From: Pseudomonas sp. N040
GTDB lineage: Bacteria; Pseudomonadota; Gammaproteobacteria; Pseudomonadales; Pseudomonadaceae
DNA length: 64,000 nucleotides
Assembly: GCF_015637705.1 (NCBI RefSeq)
Contig: NZ_JADOBE010000010.1
Coordinates: forward strand, 1-64,000
Reading direction: 5' to 3'
The position numbers and the translations under genes were made by a program. Position 1 is the first letter of the stretch. The number at the start of each line of letters is the position of its first letter. Under the pieces are notes generated by a model that searched no databases, was not told where the DNA came from, and was given only the letters and a program-made list of their open reading frames with translations. Shown in pieces: positions 49,125 to 59,843 of this stretch.

Positions 49125-50194
49125 ATGGATGGCAAGCCCAAGCTGCTTGATCAGGTTCGGCAGCAAATTCGTCTCAGAAACTATTCGATTCGCACCGAGC
49201 GTGTCTACGCCGAGTGGATAAAAAGGTTTATTCGGTTTCATGCGTACCGACATCCAGTGGAGATGGGTGCCGCAGAAATTGAGGCTTTCCTGACCCATCT
49301 GGCGGTCAGGCGCAACGTCGCAGCGTCAACCCAGAACCAGGCTTTGGCTGCTTTGCTGTTCCTCTACAAGGAGGTACTGAAGCAGGAGTTGCCGTGGCTG
49401 GAAAACATCGTACGCGCCAAGCGGCCACAGCATCGGCCGGTCGTGCTCACGCGCGATGAGGTGCAGGTGCTGCTTGGCCAACTTTCCGGGGTGCCCTGGC
49501 TGGTGTCCGGTTTGCTGTACGGCGCAGGTCTGCGACTGAGTGAGGGATTGCGTTTGCGGGTCAAGGATGTGGACTTTGCCAGACGTGAGATTGTGGTGCG
49601 CGACGGCAAGGGGCAGAAGGACCGGGTAACAGTTTTGCCGACCAGTGTGATCCCCGCTCTACAGGTGCATCTGGACAAGGTCAGGAGCTTGCACAAACGC
49701 GATCTGGCTGAGGGCTTTGGGCGGACGAACTTGCCCTTTGCCTTGGCGCGCAAGTACCCCAATGCAGCAGCTGAATGGGGCTGGCAGTTTGTCTTTCCTT
49801 CGGCCAATCGCTCGCAAGACCCGCGTGGCGCAGGGATTTTTCGCCATCATCTGCATGACAAGACCATTCAGCGCCATGTGCGTGATGCGGTACGCCGAGC
49901 CGGCCTGGTAAAACCAGCCACCCCGCATACGTTACGTCACTCGTTTGCCACGCATCTGCTGGAAAGTGGCCAGGACATTCGCACGGTGCAGGGCGAGGAG
50001 GAATATGCCAAGGCGTTGCCTTGGCCCGCCGAGCGCCCTGGCCATGGATGGCCTGGGCCGGGCTTTGCCGCGAAGCCTGAGGCGAGAGCGGCAAAGTGCT
50101 GGGTCATGCTGACGTCAAGACAACGATGATCTACACCCATGTGCTCAATCGGGGTGGGCTGGCGGTATTGAGTCCGCTGGATCGGTCAGTTTGA
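49125..50194 (+). pseudogene. intI: Integron integrase IntI, frameshifted by an insert
   Basis: A tyrosine recombinase of the integron class. [19 protein letters not shown] is in the N-domain, [14 protein letters not shown] holds the catalytic Arg, and the IntI-specific extra helix is [35 protein letters not shown] holds HxxR. After GTGCAG (49991) an insert of about 100 bases breaks the frame, and the residual product reaches a stop at 50129. The true tail [20 protein letters not shown], with catalytic His and Tyr, resumes in another frame at 50099 and ends at 50194. The integrase should be inactive. Confidence 0.9.
49992..50095. repeat. Hairpin-rich insert disrupting intI
   Basis: About 104 bases replace about three bases of the native gene. 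It contains CTTTGCCGC (50063-50071) pairing with GCGGCAAAG (50088-50096) and a CTGGCCATGGATGGCCTGGG palindrome near 50038-50057. The GGCCA-GGATGGCC core also appears at 466-481. It looks like a small non-autonomous genomic repeat. Confidence 0.65.
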
Positions 50195-50339
50195 GAATGG
50201 ATGGTTTCTTGTCTCGACCTGTGCGCGGGATGGGCATGCTGTGCTGAGAGTATCCGGCATGGGCATTGGCAGATCAGCTTGCAGCCATCCACACTGCATT
50301 TCCGCCCCTGTCAGTTAGTCCTGCGAGGTAAATACCCCC

Positions 50340-51317
50340 ATGAAGATTTTTATCACCGGTGCTTCCGGCTTTGTCGGCGGTGCGGCTACCCGGCGTCTGG
50401 TTGCGGCCGGGCATGAGGTGCATGCGATGTCACGCTCGCCCAAGAGCGATGCGCTTATCAGCCAGCTGGGCGCCGAGCCGGTGCGCTGCGATCTGGACGA
50501 CGTCAGCGCCGGGCATCTGCAGGGTTGCGCGGTGGTGATCCATGCTGCGGCCTTCGTCGAGGCCTGGGGCGAAGCGGACGCCTGGGAACGCGCCAATGTC
50601 GGCGGCACCCGCAACATGCTCAAGGCGGCGCGCGCGGCCGGGGTGCAGCGCTTCATTCACATCGGTACCGAGGCGGCGCTGGTGCGTGGCCAGGACCTGC
50701 ATCAGGTGGACGAAAGCTACCCATTGGCCTTCGACAGCCCCTATCCGTACTGCGCGACCAAGGCGCGGGCGGAACAGGCGGTGCTTGCGGCCAATGATGT
50801 GGCGGGCGGTTTTGTCACCCTGGTGCTGCGCCCGCGCTTTATCTGGGGGCCGGGGGATGCCACCTTGCTGCCGGTCATTCTCGAGCTGGCCAAGGCCGGG
50901 CGCTGGAGCTGGATTGACCAGGGTCGGGCCATGACCTCGACCACCTTCATCGACAACCTGGTGGATGCCATCGTGCTGGCGCTGACTGCGGGCCAGCCCG
51001 GCGGGGCCTATTTCATTCTCGATGAAGGTAATCGCAGCTTGCGCGAGATCATTTCAGGCATGGCAGCCACGGCGGGCGTGACGCTGGGCGACAAGTCGAT
51101 TCCGGGCTGGCTGGCGGCCTGCGTCGGGGCGCTCAGTGAATGGTTGTGGCGGACCTTTTCGCTCAAGGGTGCGCCGCCGCTGACCCGGCATGCGGCCATG
51201 GTCATGCGCCGCGAGTGCACGCTGGTGGGGGACAAGGCCAGGGTCGAGCTGGGTTATGTGCCGCGGGTGAGTGTCGAGGAAGGTTTGCGCCGCTTGCGCG
51301 CGAGTCTGGCCGGGTAG
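50340..51317 (+). CDS. NAD-dependent epimerase/dehydratase (3-beta-HSD-like SDR)
   Basis: 325 residues. Extended short-chain dehydrogenase: cofactor loop ITGASGFVGGAATRRL (TGxxGFVG) and catalytic YCATK (Tyr-x3-Lys) near residue 138, with a conserved VIHAAAFVE. The layout fits sterol-type/3-beta-hydroxysteroid dehydrogenase-like members, but the substrate is unknown. It sits downstream of the intI remnant and is not a cassette. Confidence 0.85.
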   Translation: MKIFITGASGFVGGAATRRLVAAGHEVHAMSRSPKSDALISQLGAEPVRCDLDDVSAGHLQGCAVVIHAAAFVEAWGEADAWERANVGGTRNMLKAARAAGVQRFIHIGTEAALVRGQDLHQVDESYPLAFDSPYPYCATKARAEQAVLAANDVAGGFVTLVLRPRFIWGPGDATLLPVILELAKAGRWSWIDQGRAMTSTTFIDNLVDAIVLALTAGQPGGAYFILDEGNRSLREIISGMAATAGVTLGDKSIPGWLAACVGALSEWLWRTFSLKGAPPLTRHAAMVMRRECTLVGDKARVELGYVPRVSVEEGLRRLRASLAG

Positions 51318-51444
51318 CGTCTGTCGGTTGCTGGCGGTTTATCGTTGAGTTTCGCCGTAGGGTGGAAAACGCCGGCAGCCTTTTCCACCCTGCGGCATCG
51401 GTGGAGATCAAGCGCTTCCCGCAGCGGTGCTGGCGTGGCCTTGC

Positions 51445-51532
51445 TGTAGGAGCGTCGCCCCCGGCGCGAGCTTTGCTGCTGGGCTGGCCGCCCGGAGCCG
51501 GGCTTATCGCGGCGAGGGCGCCGCTCCTACAG
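51445..51532. repeat. REP-like palindrome pair, first
   Basis: TGTAGGAGCGTCGCC at the left and GGCGCCGCTCCTACAG at the right enclose a GC-rich core with CCCGGAGCCGGG. It is related to the 6824 element at its tips. Confidence 0.65.
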
Positions 51533-51579
51533 AAGCATCAAGGGCAGTCCGGCCGAGGTGCAGCTGGCTTTGCCCGGTT

Positions 51580-51653
51580 GCAGGAGCATCGCCCCCGATT
51601 ATGCCCGGAGGCCCGCCGTGGGCCTTGTCGCAGCGAGGGCGGCGCTCCTACAG
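51580..51653. repeat. REP-like palindrome pair, second
   Basis: GCAGGAGCATCGCCC at the left and GGGCGGCGCTCCTACAG at the right, in the same orientation as the preceding copy, 47 bases away. The tandem arrangement of two palindromes is typical of REP clusters. Confidence 0.65.
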
Positions 51654-51690
51654 AAGACAGTTGCTCCTGCAGGTTGTTGGGAGCAAGCCG

Positions 51691-52809
51691 TTAGCGCGCC
51701 GGCTCGATGGGGTATTTCAGCTTGACGATGCGGTCGCCGGAGAACGAACCGAGATAGAGGTTGCCGTTGACCTCGCGCGCCACCGTGGCGGCGCCCATCG
51801 GCGCTCCGCTGTGGCTGAGGATGACTTCGCCTTGCATGCTCAGCGGGTCGATCCGCAGGATGCTGTAGGCGAGGCTGCAGGTCTGGCCTGGCTGGCCCAT
51901 GCAGGCCATCTGCTCGCGCATGGTGCCGCCATGCAGGACGGCCAGCAACCGGCCCTGGTCGTCCCAGGCCAGATTGTCCGCGCGCTCCGCCGGGGTGCTG
52001 CCCAGTTGCTTGCCGCTGATCCGGTCGAGTTTCCGGATCTCGCCGCCAAAGTACACATTGGCAAACACCGCCTGATCGTTCGCGCTGATCTCGACGCCAT
52101 TGATGAAGCGGCCGCGGCTGTCCTCCAGCACGCGGAAGCCGCTGGCCGGCTGCCATTCGAAGACGTAGCCGGTGTCCATCCCGAGCATGGCCTTGAGGAT
52201 GCCGCGGTTCATGCCGAACAGGTGGCCCGAGCGCTTGTCGAACATCTGGCTGGCGACGAAGCCGCCGTTCTTCAGCAGTGCCACATCGTTGACGAAGCTG
52301 CCTTCGGGCGGCACGACGCAGCCGCGCCACTGCAGGCGGGGCGCCGGCTGGTCGGTCAGCAGCTCGAACATCTCGATGGTTTCGCGCCCGCCGTGATTGA
52401 CCGCGGCCACCTGCCAGCGCTGGTCGTTGCGCTGGCGCAGGGCAATGCCGTGCGGGGCGAGGGCCTGGCCCGGGTTGCCGGGGCAGTCGGCGCTGCCCCA
52501 GTTGTCGCTGTCGGCCAGCGGGGTTGTCGCCTGGTCAGCCGGAAACGCGGGGGTGAGCGTGCCGCTCAGGGTGTCGAAGAACACCAGCGAGCCGGGGTCG
52601 GCCTGCTCCATGTTGGTGCCCATCTGGCTGACCAGCAGGGTGCGGCGGTCGGGCAGCAGGACGATGTCCTCGGGGTTGCTGAACTGGCAGATCGGCTGCA
52701 TGCCGTCCCTGGCCAGGCAATCGCTGATCGGCGGGATATCACTGTTGCAGGCGCCGAGCAGGCCGAGCAGGGCGGCGCCGATTGGCAGGAGCAGTCTGGT
52801 GCTGTGCAT
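51691..52809 (-). CDS. Beta-propeller lipoprotein (SMP-30/gluconolactonase-like fold)
   Basis: 372 residues. A signal peptide with lipobox (MHSTRLLLPIGAALLGLLGA then Cys) makes it a probable lipoprotein. The repeated short strands (DIVLLPDRRTLLVSQMG, PHGIALRQRNDQRWQVAAVN, GEIRKLDRISGKQLG, NGNLYLGSFSGDRIVKLKYP) match a six-bladed propeller of the SMP-30/gluconolactonase/arylesterase group. Several Cys pairs suggest disulphides. The start at 52809 gives the best signal peptide; a Met 9 bases upstream (52818) is possible. The substrate is unknown. Confidence 0.78.
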   Translation of the reverse strand: MHSTRLLLPIGAALLGLLGACNSDIPPISDCLARDGMQPICQFSNPEDIVLLPDRRTLLVSQMGTNMEQADPGSLVFFDTLSGTLTPAFPADQATTPLADSDNWGSADCPGNPGQALAPHGIALRQRNDQRWQVAAVNHGGRETIEMFELLTDQPAPRLQWRGCVVPPEGSFVNDVALLKNGGFVASQMFDKRSGHLFGMNRGILKAMLGMDTGYVFEWQPASGFRVLEDSRGRFINGVEISANDQAVFANVYFGGEIRKLDRISGKQLGSTPAERADNLAWDDQGRLLAVLHGGTMREQMACMGQPGQTCSLAYSILRIDPLSMQGEVILSHSGAPMGAATVAREVNGNLYLGSFSGDRIVKLKYPIEPAR

Positions 52810-53015
52810 GGCTGGCAAGTCCTTTTACGGTGCCCCGCAGGCGGGCGGTGGGCTGTCATTCACTGTAGCTGTTTCTGCGTCCTGCCGGCAGGGCCGGTTA
52901 ATCTGGATGCCGCGTCCGGCCGCGACAGATAGACTGGCAGCCATGACCCCCTCCCCGTGCAGTTCGTCCGGCCACGCTGGCAGGCGCTGCCGCTCAAGGC
53001 TTGCGGAGTAGACCC

Positions 53016-54434
53016 ATGCACCAGACACCGCTGCACACACCTGTGCTGCACCAGGGCAGCCTGACGCGCGGCTTGCAGAACCGCCATATCCAGCTGATCG
53101 CGCTGGGCGGCGCCATCGGCACCGGACTGTTTCTCGGCTCGGCCGGGGTGCTCAAGTCCGCCGGGCCGTCGATGATCCTCGGTTATGCGATTGCCGGCTG
53201 TATCGCTTTCCTGATCATGCGCCAGCTCGGCGAAATGATTGTCGAGGAGCCGGTCGCCGGCTCCTTCAGCCACTTTGCGCACAACTATTGGGGCAGCTAT
53301 GCCGGTTTCCTTTCCGGCTGGAACTACTGGGTGCTGTACCTGCTGGTGGGGATGGCCGAACTGACGGCGGTTGGCAAGTATGTGCAGTTCTGGTGGCCGG
53401 AGATTCCGTCATGGCTGACGGCCGCGGTGTTCTTCGTGCTGATCAATCTGCTCAACCTGTCCAGCGTGCGCCTGTTTGGCGAGACCGAGTTCTGGTTTGC
53501 CCTGGTCAAGGTGATGGCCATTCTCGGCATGATCATTCTCGGCCTGCTGCTCCTGGCCACCGGCACCGGCGGGCCGCAGGCCGCGCTGAGCAACCTGTGG
53601 AGTCACGGCGGGTTCTTTCCCAACGGCCTGCACGGGCTGGTGATGGTGCTGGCCATCATCATGTTTTCCTTTGGCGGACTGGAGCTGGTCGGCATCACCG
53701 CGGCCGAGGCGGAAAATCCGCGCGAGGTGATTCCACGGGCGATCAATCAGGTGGTTTACCGCATCCTGATCTTCTACGTCGGCGCGCTGGGGGTGCTGCT
53801 GGTGCTGTATCCGTGGCCACTGCTGCTGGAGTCGATCAATGCGGCGGGCGATCCCTACAGCGGTAGCCCGTTCGTCCTGGTGTTCTCGCTGCTGGGCCGT
53901 GATCAGGCGGCCAATCTGCTCAACTTCGTGGTGCTGACGGCGGCGCTGTCGGTCTACAACAGCGGGGTCTACTGCAACAGCCGGATGCTCTACGGCCTGG
54001 CCGAGCAGGGCGATGCGCCGCGCCGGCTGACCCGGGTCAACCGGCGCGGGGTGCCGGTACTGGCGATCGGCGTCTCGGCGCTGATGACGCTGCTCTGTGT
54101 GCTGGTCAACTACCTGGCGCCGCAGCAGGCGCTGGAGTTGCTGATGTCTCTGGCGGTGGCGGCGCTGTTGATCAACTGGGCGATGATCAGCCTGACTCAC
54201 CTGAAGTTTCGCCGGGCCATGCGCGCGCGGCATATCGAGCCGGGCTTCAAGGCGTTCTGGTACCCGTTCAGCAACTACCTGTGCCTGCTGTTCATCGTCG
54301 GGATCGCCTGCGTCATGCTGAACATGCCGGGTATCCGCGTGTCGATCCTGTTGCTGCCGGTCTGGCTGGGGCTGCTCTGGCTGTGCTACCGGATCCGCCA
54401 GCGCAGGCCCCGTTCGCCTGCTGCGGGCGGTTAG
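53016..54434 (+). CDS. aroP: Amino-acid permease (AroP-like)
   Basis: 472 residues with about 12 membrane helices, APC superfamily. The opening LQNRHIQLIALGGAIGTGLF is diagnostic of the AAT family (AroP/GabP/CycA-like), with LVGITAAEAENPREVIPRAI as a conserved loop. Aromatic amino acid uptake is inferred from the similarity and from the P. aeruginosa locus (aroP next to nqr); the exact substrate is not proven. It is monocistronic. Confidence 0.87.
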   Translation: MHQTPLHTPVLHQGSLTRGLQNRHIQLIALGGAIGTGLFLGSAGVLKSAGPSMILGYAIAGCIAFLIMRQLGEMIVEEPVAGSFSHFAHNYWGSYAGFLSGWNYWVLYLLVGMAELTAVGKYVQFWWPEIPSWLTAAVFFVLINLLNLSSVRLFGETEFWFALVKVMAILGMIILGLLLLATGTGGPQAALSNLWSHGGFFPNGLHGLVMVLAIIMFSFGGLELVGITAAEAENPREVIPRAINQVVYRILIFYVGALGVLLVLYPWPLLLESINAAGDPYSGSPFVLVFSLLGRDQAANLLNFVVLTAALSVYNSGVYCNSRMLYGLAEQGDAPRRLTRVNRRGVPVLAIGVSALMTLLCVLVNYLAPQQALELLMSLAVAALLINWAMISLTHLKFRRAMRARHIEPGFKAFWYPFSNYLCLLFIVGIACVMLNMPGIRVSILLLPVWLGLLWLCYRIRQRRPRSPAAGG

Positions 54435-54454
54435 CCGAAAGGCCCGGCCGGCTG

Positions 54455-55012
54455 CTAGCGCTGCGCCAGCAGGGCTTCGCGGAGTTCATCCGACAGCCCT
54501 TGTGGCGCCAGCCAGATGCCGAAATAGGCCTGCGCCAGGCGGCTGTCCGGGCTGCTGAACACCACCTGGCCATTGCGCTCCAGCTGCAGGCCATGCGGCT
54601 TGCTGTAGATCAGGGCGTAACGGTCACCGGGGGCAATGTCGCGGAAGCTCTCGTGCAGGCGCTCCAGTTCCGGCCGCAGGGCGTCGAGGGTGGCCGGGCT
54701 GTGCTGGCGTTGCAGCGTGGTCCAGGCGGCCTCGAGCACGTCGTCACGGCGGATGCTCTGGAAGTAGTACAGCTCCAGGCGCTGGCTGGCTTGTGCCTGC
54801 AGGGCCTGGCGCGGGGTCAGCCGGGCTTCGCTGTAGAAGGCCGCGGCGTAGACGTCGAGCCACAGGTATTCCAGTACCGCCTGGTTCTTCAGGTGCAGGC
54901 GGCTGCCGGAGCTTTCCAGTGTCGGGGCAAAACCGGCCTGCTGCAGGCGCTCGCTGTCGCTGGCCAGCGCGGTGCCGGCATACAGGCAGAGCAGGAGGAT
55001 CAGTCGTTGCAT
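54455..55012 (-). CDS. Chalcone isomerase-like periplasmic protein
   Basis: 185 residues. A signal peptide (MQRLILLLCLYAGTALA) is followed by the chalcone-isomerase-like domain, with LHLKNQAVLEYLWLDVYAAA and PRQALQAQASQRLELYYF. Bacterial members have no proven isomerase activity. It is convergent with aroP and divergent from nqrA. Confidence 0.82.
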   Translation of the reverse strand: MQRLILLLCLYAGTALASDSERLQQAGFAPTLESSGSRLHLKNQAVLEYLWLDVYAAAFYSEARLTPRQALQAQASQRLELYYFQSIRRDDVLEAAWTTLQRQHSPATLDALRPELERLHESFRDIAPGDRYALIYSKPHGLQLERNGQVVFSSPDSRLAQAYFGIWLAPQGLSDELREALLAQR

Positions 55013-55144
55013 GGCGTGTTCCTGGATGATGTCCGCCGATTTCGCGGTAATCGGGGCTTGAGCGTCAATCCTGGCTGTGTTGCCTGATGTTGCTTTTACT
55101 CGGGAGTGGGGTTTTCACGCTGGTGATTGCTTATTAAAGGCTTT

Positions 55145-55150
55145 TATACT
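55145..55150 (+). promoter_or_regulatory. Candidate -10 box of the nqr operon
   Basis: TATACT lies 71 bases upstream of nqrA. No good -35 is visible at normal spacing, so this is weak. Confidence 0.3.
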
Positions 55151-55193
55151 CAACGGGTTATGTATTTCATGCGGCATGCGCCGGTATGCGTGA

Positions 55194-56558
<1,365 letters not shown>

Positions 56559-56561
56559 TCG

Positions 56562-57773
56562 ATGGCATTGCGCAAATTCCTCGACAGGATCGAACACAAT
56601 TTTGACAAGGGCGGGCGCTTCGAGAAGTGGTATGCCCTGTATGAGGCGGTGGATACCTTTTTCTATCGCCCGGGCAGCGTCACCAGGACCACTGCCCATG
56701 TACGCGACGGCATCGATCTCAAGCGCATCATGATCACCGTCTGGTTGTGCACCTTCCCGGCCATGCTGTTTGGCATGTGGAACATCGGCTACCAGGCCAA
56801 CAGCATCTTTGCCGGCAATCCCGAGTTGCTGGCCAGCCAGGAAGGCTGGCGTTTCGCGCTGATCGGTACGCTGGCCGGCTTTGATCCGCACAGCCTGTGG
56901 GACAACTTCATCCAGGGTGCGGCCTACTTCCTGCCGGTATACCTGACCACCTTCATCGTCGGCGGCTTCTGGGAAGTACTGTTTGCCTCGATCCGCAAGC
57001 ATGAGGTGAATGAAGGCTTCTTCGTCACCTCGGTGCTGTTTGCCCTGACCCTGCCGCCAAGCGTGCCGCTGTGGCAGGTGGCGCTGGGCATCAGCTTCGG
57101 CGTGGTGATCGGCAAGGAAGTATTCGGTGGTACCGGCAAGAACTTCCTCAATCCGGCACTGGTCGGCCGTGCCTTCCTGTTCTTCGCCTACCCAGCGCAG
57201 CTGTCCGGGGATGCGGTGTGGACGTCGGTGGACGGCTTTGCCGCTGCCACCGCACTGAGTACGGCGGCGGCCGGCGGTATCGAACAGGTGATGGCCAATG
57301 GCCTGAGCTGGTGGGATGCCTTTATCGGCCTCGAGCACGGCTCAATGGGCGAGACCAGCGTGCTGGCGATTTTCATTGGTGGGGCGGTGCTGCTGCTGAG
57401 CAAGATCGCCTCCTGGCGCATCGTCGCCGGGGTCATGCTCGGCATGATCGGCATGAGCCTGCTGTTCAACGGCATCGGCTCGGCCACCAACCCGATGTTC
57501 GCCATGCCCTGGTACTGGCACCTGGTGGTTGGTGGCTTTGCCTTCGGCATGATCTTCATGGCGACTGATCCGGTGTCGGCATCCATGACCAACACCGGCA
57601 AGTGGATCTTCGGCGCCCTGATCGGCGTGATGGTGATGCTGATCCGCGTGGTCAATCCGGCCTTTCCCGAGGGCATGATGCTGGCAATCCTGTTTGCCAA
57701 CCTGTGTGCGCCCCTGGTCGACCATTTCGTAGTACAGGCCAACATCAAGCGGAGGCTCGCGCGCAATGTCTAG
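56562..57773 (+). CDS. nqrB: Na+-translocating NADH:quinone reductase subunit B
   Basis: 403 residues with about ten membrane helices. It carries a covalent FMN on Thr in the [11 protein letters not shown] stretch (about residue 265), attached by ApbE. Also visible are [20 protein letters not shown] and [18 protein letters not shown]. It is the main Na+-pumping subunit with NqrD/E. It starts 3 bases after nqrA. Confidence 0.95.
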   Translation: MALRKFLDRIEHNFDKGGRFEKWYALYEAVDTFFYRPGSVTRTTAHVRDGIDLKRIMITVWLCTFPAMLFGMWNIGYQANSIFAGNPELLASQEGWRFALIGTLAGFDPHSLWDNFIQGAAYFLPVYLTTFIVGGFWEVLFASIRKHEVNEGFFVTSVLFALTLPPSVPLWQVALGISFGVVIGKEVFGGTGKNFLNPALVGRAFLFFAYPAQLSGDAVWTSVDGFAAATALSTAAAGGIEQVMANGLSWWDAFIGLEHGSMGETSVLAIFIGGAVLLLSKIASWRIVAGVMLGMIGMSLLFNGIGSATNPMFAMPWYWHLVVGGFAFGMIFMATDPVSASMTNTGKWIFGALIGVMVMLIRVVNPAFPEGMMLAILFANLCAPLVDHFVVQANIKRRLARNV

Positions 57774-58554
57774 TCAGAAAGAATCGACGCTGCGCACCCT
57801 GATGGTGGCGCTGATCGTTTGCCTGGTCTGCTCGGTGTTCGTCGCTGGTGGTGCCATCGCGCTGAAGCCGGTGCAGGTGGAAAACCGCCTGCTCGACAAG
57901 CAGCGCAGCATCCTGGCGATTGCCGGACTCGGTGATCCGTCACTCTCCGGCAAGCAGGTCAAGGCGCTGTTCAAGGAGCGTATCGTCACCCGGGTGGTCG
58001 ACCTGAGCACCGGCAAGTACACCAGCGAGCTGGATCCGCAGGTATTCGACCAGCAGAAGGCAGCCAAGGATCCGCAGTTGTCCGATGCGGTGCCGGGCGC
58101 CGAGGATATTGCCTCGATCAAGCGCCGCGAACGCTTCGCCACCGTGTACCTGGTGGAAAACCAGGGCAAGCTCGAGAAGCTCATCCTGCCGGTGCGTGGC
58201 TACGGCCTGTGGTCGACGCTGTATGGCTTCATGGCATTGCAGGGCGACCTGAACACCGTGGTCGGCCTGGGCTTCTACCAGCATGCCGAGACGCCCGGCC
58301 TGGGTGGCGAAGTCGACAATCCGAAGTGGAAGTCGCTGTGGGTCGGCAAGACCCTGTTCGATGCCGATGGGGCGCTGGCGGTGCAGGTGGTCAAGGGCGG
58401 GGTCGATCCGCACAGCCCGCAAGCAACCCATCAGGTCGATGCTCTGGCTGGCGCGACGCTGACCAGCAACGGGGTGAACAACCTGCTGCACTACTGGCTG
58501 GGTGAGGGTGGCTTCGGGCCGTTCCTGGTCAACCTTGGCAAAGGGGAGGCATAA
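57766..58554 (+). CDS. nqrC: Na+-translocating NADH:quinone reductase subunit C
   Basis: 262 residues. One N-terminal membrane helix ([20 protein letters not shown]) is followed by a periplasmic FMN-binding domain. The ApbE target motif [10 protein letters not shown] contains the FMN-carrying Thr. It overlaps nqrB by 8 bases. Confidence 0.95.
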   Translation: MSSQKESTLRTLMVALIVCLVCSVFVAGGAIALKPVQVENRLLDKQRSILAIAGLGDPSLSGKQVKALFKERIVTRVVDLSTGKYTSELDPQVFDQQKAAKDPQLSDAVPGAEDIASIKRRERFATVYLVENQGKLEKLILPVRGYGLWSTLYGFMALQGDLNTVVGLGFYQHAETPGLGGEVDNPKWKSLWVGKTLFDADGALAVQVVKGGVDPHSPQATHQVDALAGATLTSNGVNNLLHYWLGEGGFGPFLVNLGKGEA

Positions 58555-58556
58555 GC

Positions 58557-59225
58557 ATGTCGCAACCAACCATCAAGAGCGTGCTGCTCGATCCGATCGT
58601 GCACAACAACCCCATCGGCCTGCAGATCCTCGGGATCTGCTCGGCGCTGGCGGTGACTTCGAGCCTGAAGACGGCGCTGGTCATGGCCATCGGCCTGACC
58701 GTGGTCACCGGTTTCTCCAACCTGTTCATTTCCATGGTGCGCAGCCAGATTCCCAGCTCGATCCGCATGATCGTGCAGATGGTGATCATCGCCTCGCTGG
58801 TGATCGTGGTCGACCAGGTGCTCAAGGCCTTCGCCTACAGCCTGTCGAAACAGCTCTCGGTATTCGTCGGCCTGATCATCACCAACTGCATCGTGATGGG
58901 CCGCGCCGAAGCCTTTGCCATGCAGAACCCGCCACTGCTGTCGTTCTTCGATGGCATCGGCAATGGCCTGGGCTACAGCGCCATGCTGATCGTGCTGGGG
59001 GTGTTCCGCGAGCTGTTCGGCGCCGGCAAGCTGCTGGGCTATACCGTCCTGCCGACGGTGAATGACGGCGGCTGGTACCAGCCCAACGGCCTGTTGCTGC
59101 TGCCGCCCTCGGCGTTCTTCCTGATCGGCCTGATCATCTGGGCCCTGCGTACCTGGAAGACCGAACAGAAAGAGGCGCCGGCGTTCAAGATGGCGCCGCA
59201 TGTCAGCAACAAGGAGGCCTACTGA
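58557..59225 (+). CDS. nqrD: Na+-translocating NADH:quinone reductase subunit D
   Basis: 222 residues, six membrane helices, RnfA/NqrD-E family. It contains [20 protein letters not shown] and [13 protein letters not shown] with the Cys of the intramembrane [2Fe-2S] cluster shared with NqrE. Its TGA overlaps the nqrE ATG. Confidence 0.95.
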   Translation: MSQPTIKSVLLDPIVHNNPIGLQILGICSALAVTSSLKTALVMAIGLTVVTGFSNLFISMVRSQIPSSIRMIVQMVIIASLVIVVDQVLKAFAYSLSKQLSVFVGLIITNCIVMGRAEAFAMQNPPLLSFFDGIGNGLGYSAMLIVLGVFRELFGAGKLLGYTVLPTVNDGGWYQPNGLLLLPPSAFFLIGLIIWALRTWKTEQKEAPAFKMAPHVSNKEAY

Positions 59226-59833
59226 TGGAACATTACATCAGCCTGTTCGTCCGCTCGGTGTTCATCGAGAACATGGCACTGGCCTTCTTTCTCGGCATGT
59301 GCAGCTTCATCGCCATCTCCAAGAAAGTCGAAACCGCCATCGGCCTGGGCATCGCGGTGGTCCTGGTGCAGGCCATCACCGTGCCGGCCAACAACCTGCT
59401 GTACACCTGGCTGCTCAAGGACGGTGCGCTGGCCTGGGCCGGGCTGCCGGAGGTGGACCTGTCGTTTCTCGGTCTGCTCAGCTACATCGGGGTGATCGCC
59501 GCCATCGTGCAGATCCTCGAGATGGTCCTGGATAAGTACATGCCGGCGCTGTACAACGCGCTCGGCGTGTTCCTGCCGCTGATCACGGTGAACTGCGTGA
59601 TCATGGCCGGCTCGCTGTTCATGGTGGAGCGTGACTACAACCTCGGCGAGAGCGTGGTCTACGGCTTTGGTTCCGGGTTGTCCTGGGCGATTGCCATCGC
59701 CCTGCTGGCCGGCATTCGCGAAAAGCTCAAATACAGCGATGTCCCCGAAGGCTTGCAGGGCCTGGGCATCACCTTCATTACCATCGGCCTGATGTCACTC
59801 GGCTTCATGTCATTCGGCGGCATCAAGCTGTAG
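59225..59833 (+). CDS. nqrE: Na+-translocating NADH:quinone reductase subunit E
   Basis: 202 residues, six membrane helices, antiparallel partner of NqrD. It contains [20 protein letters not shown] and [18 protein letters not shown] with cluster cysteines. Its start overlaps the nqrD stop (TGATG). Confidence 0.95.
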   Translation: MEHYISLFVRSVFIENMALAFFLGMCSFIAISKKVETAIGLGIAVVLVQAITVPANNLLYTWLLKDGALAWAGLPEVDLSFLGLLSYIGVIAAIVQILEMVLDKYMPALYNALGVFLPLITVNCVIMAGSLFMVERDYNLGESVVYGFGSGLSWAIAIALLAGIREKLKYSDVPEGLQGLGITFITIGLMSLGFMSFGGIKL

Positions 59834-59843
59834 GGAGAGCAGG

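Larger units (their letters stand above)
51318..51690. other. Intergenic region with two REP-like palindromes
   Basis: 373 bases between the convergent epimerase and lipoprotein genes. It is occupied largely by the palindromes at 51445-51532 and 51580-51653. No gene is supported. Confidence 0.55.

Noticed and set aside
51140..51694. 184-codon plus-strand frame
   Set aside because: Overlaps the end of the epimerase gene and two REP palindromes; not protein-like.
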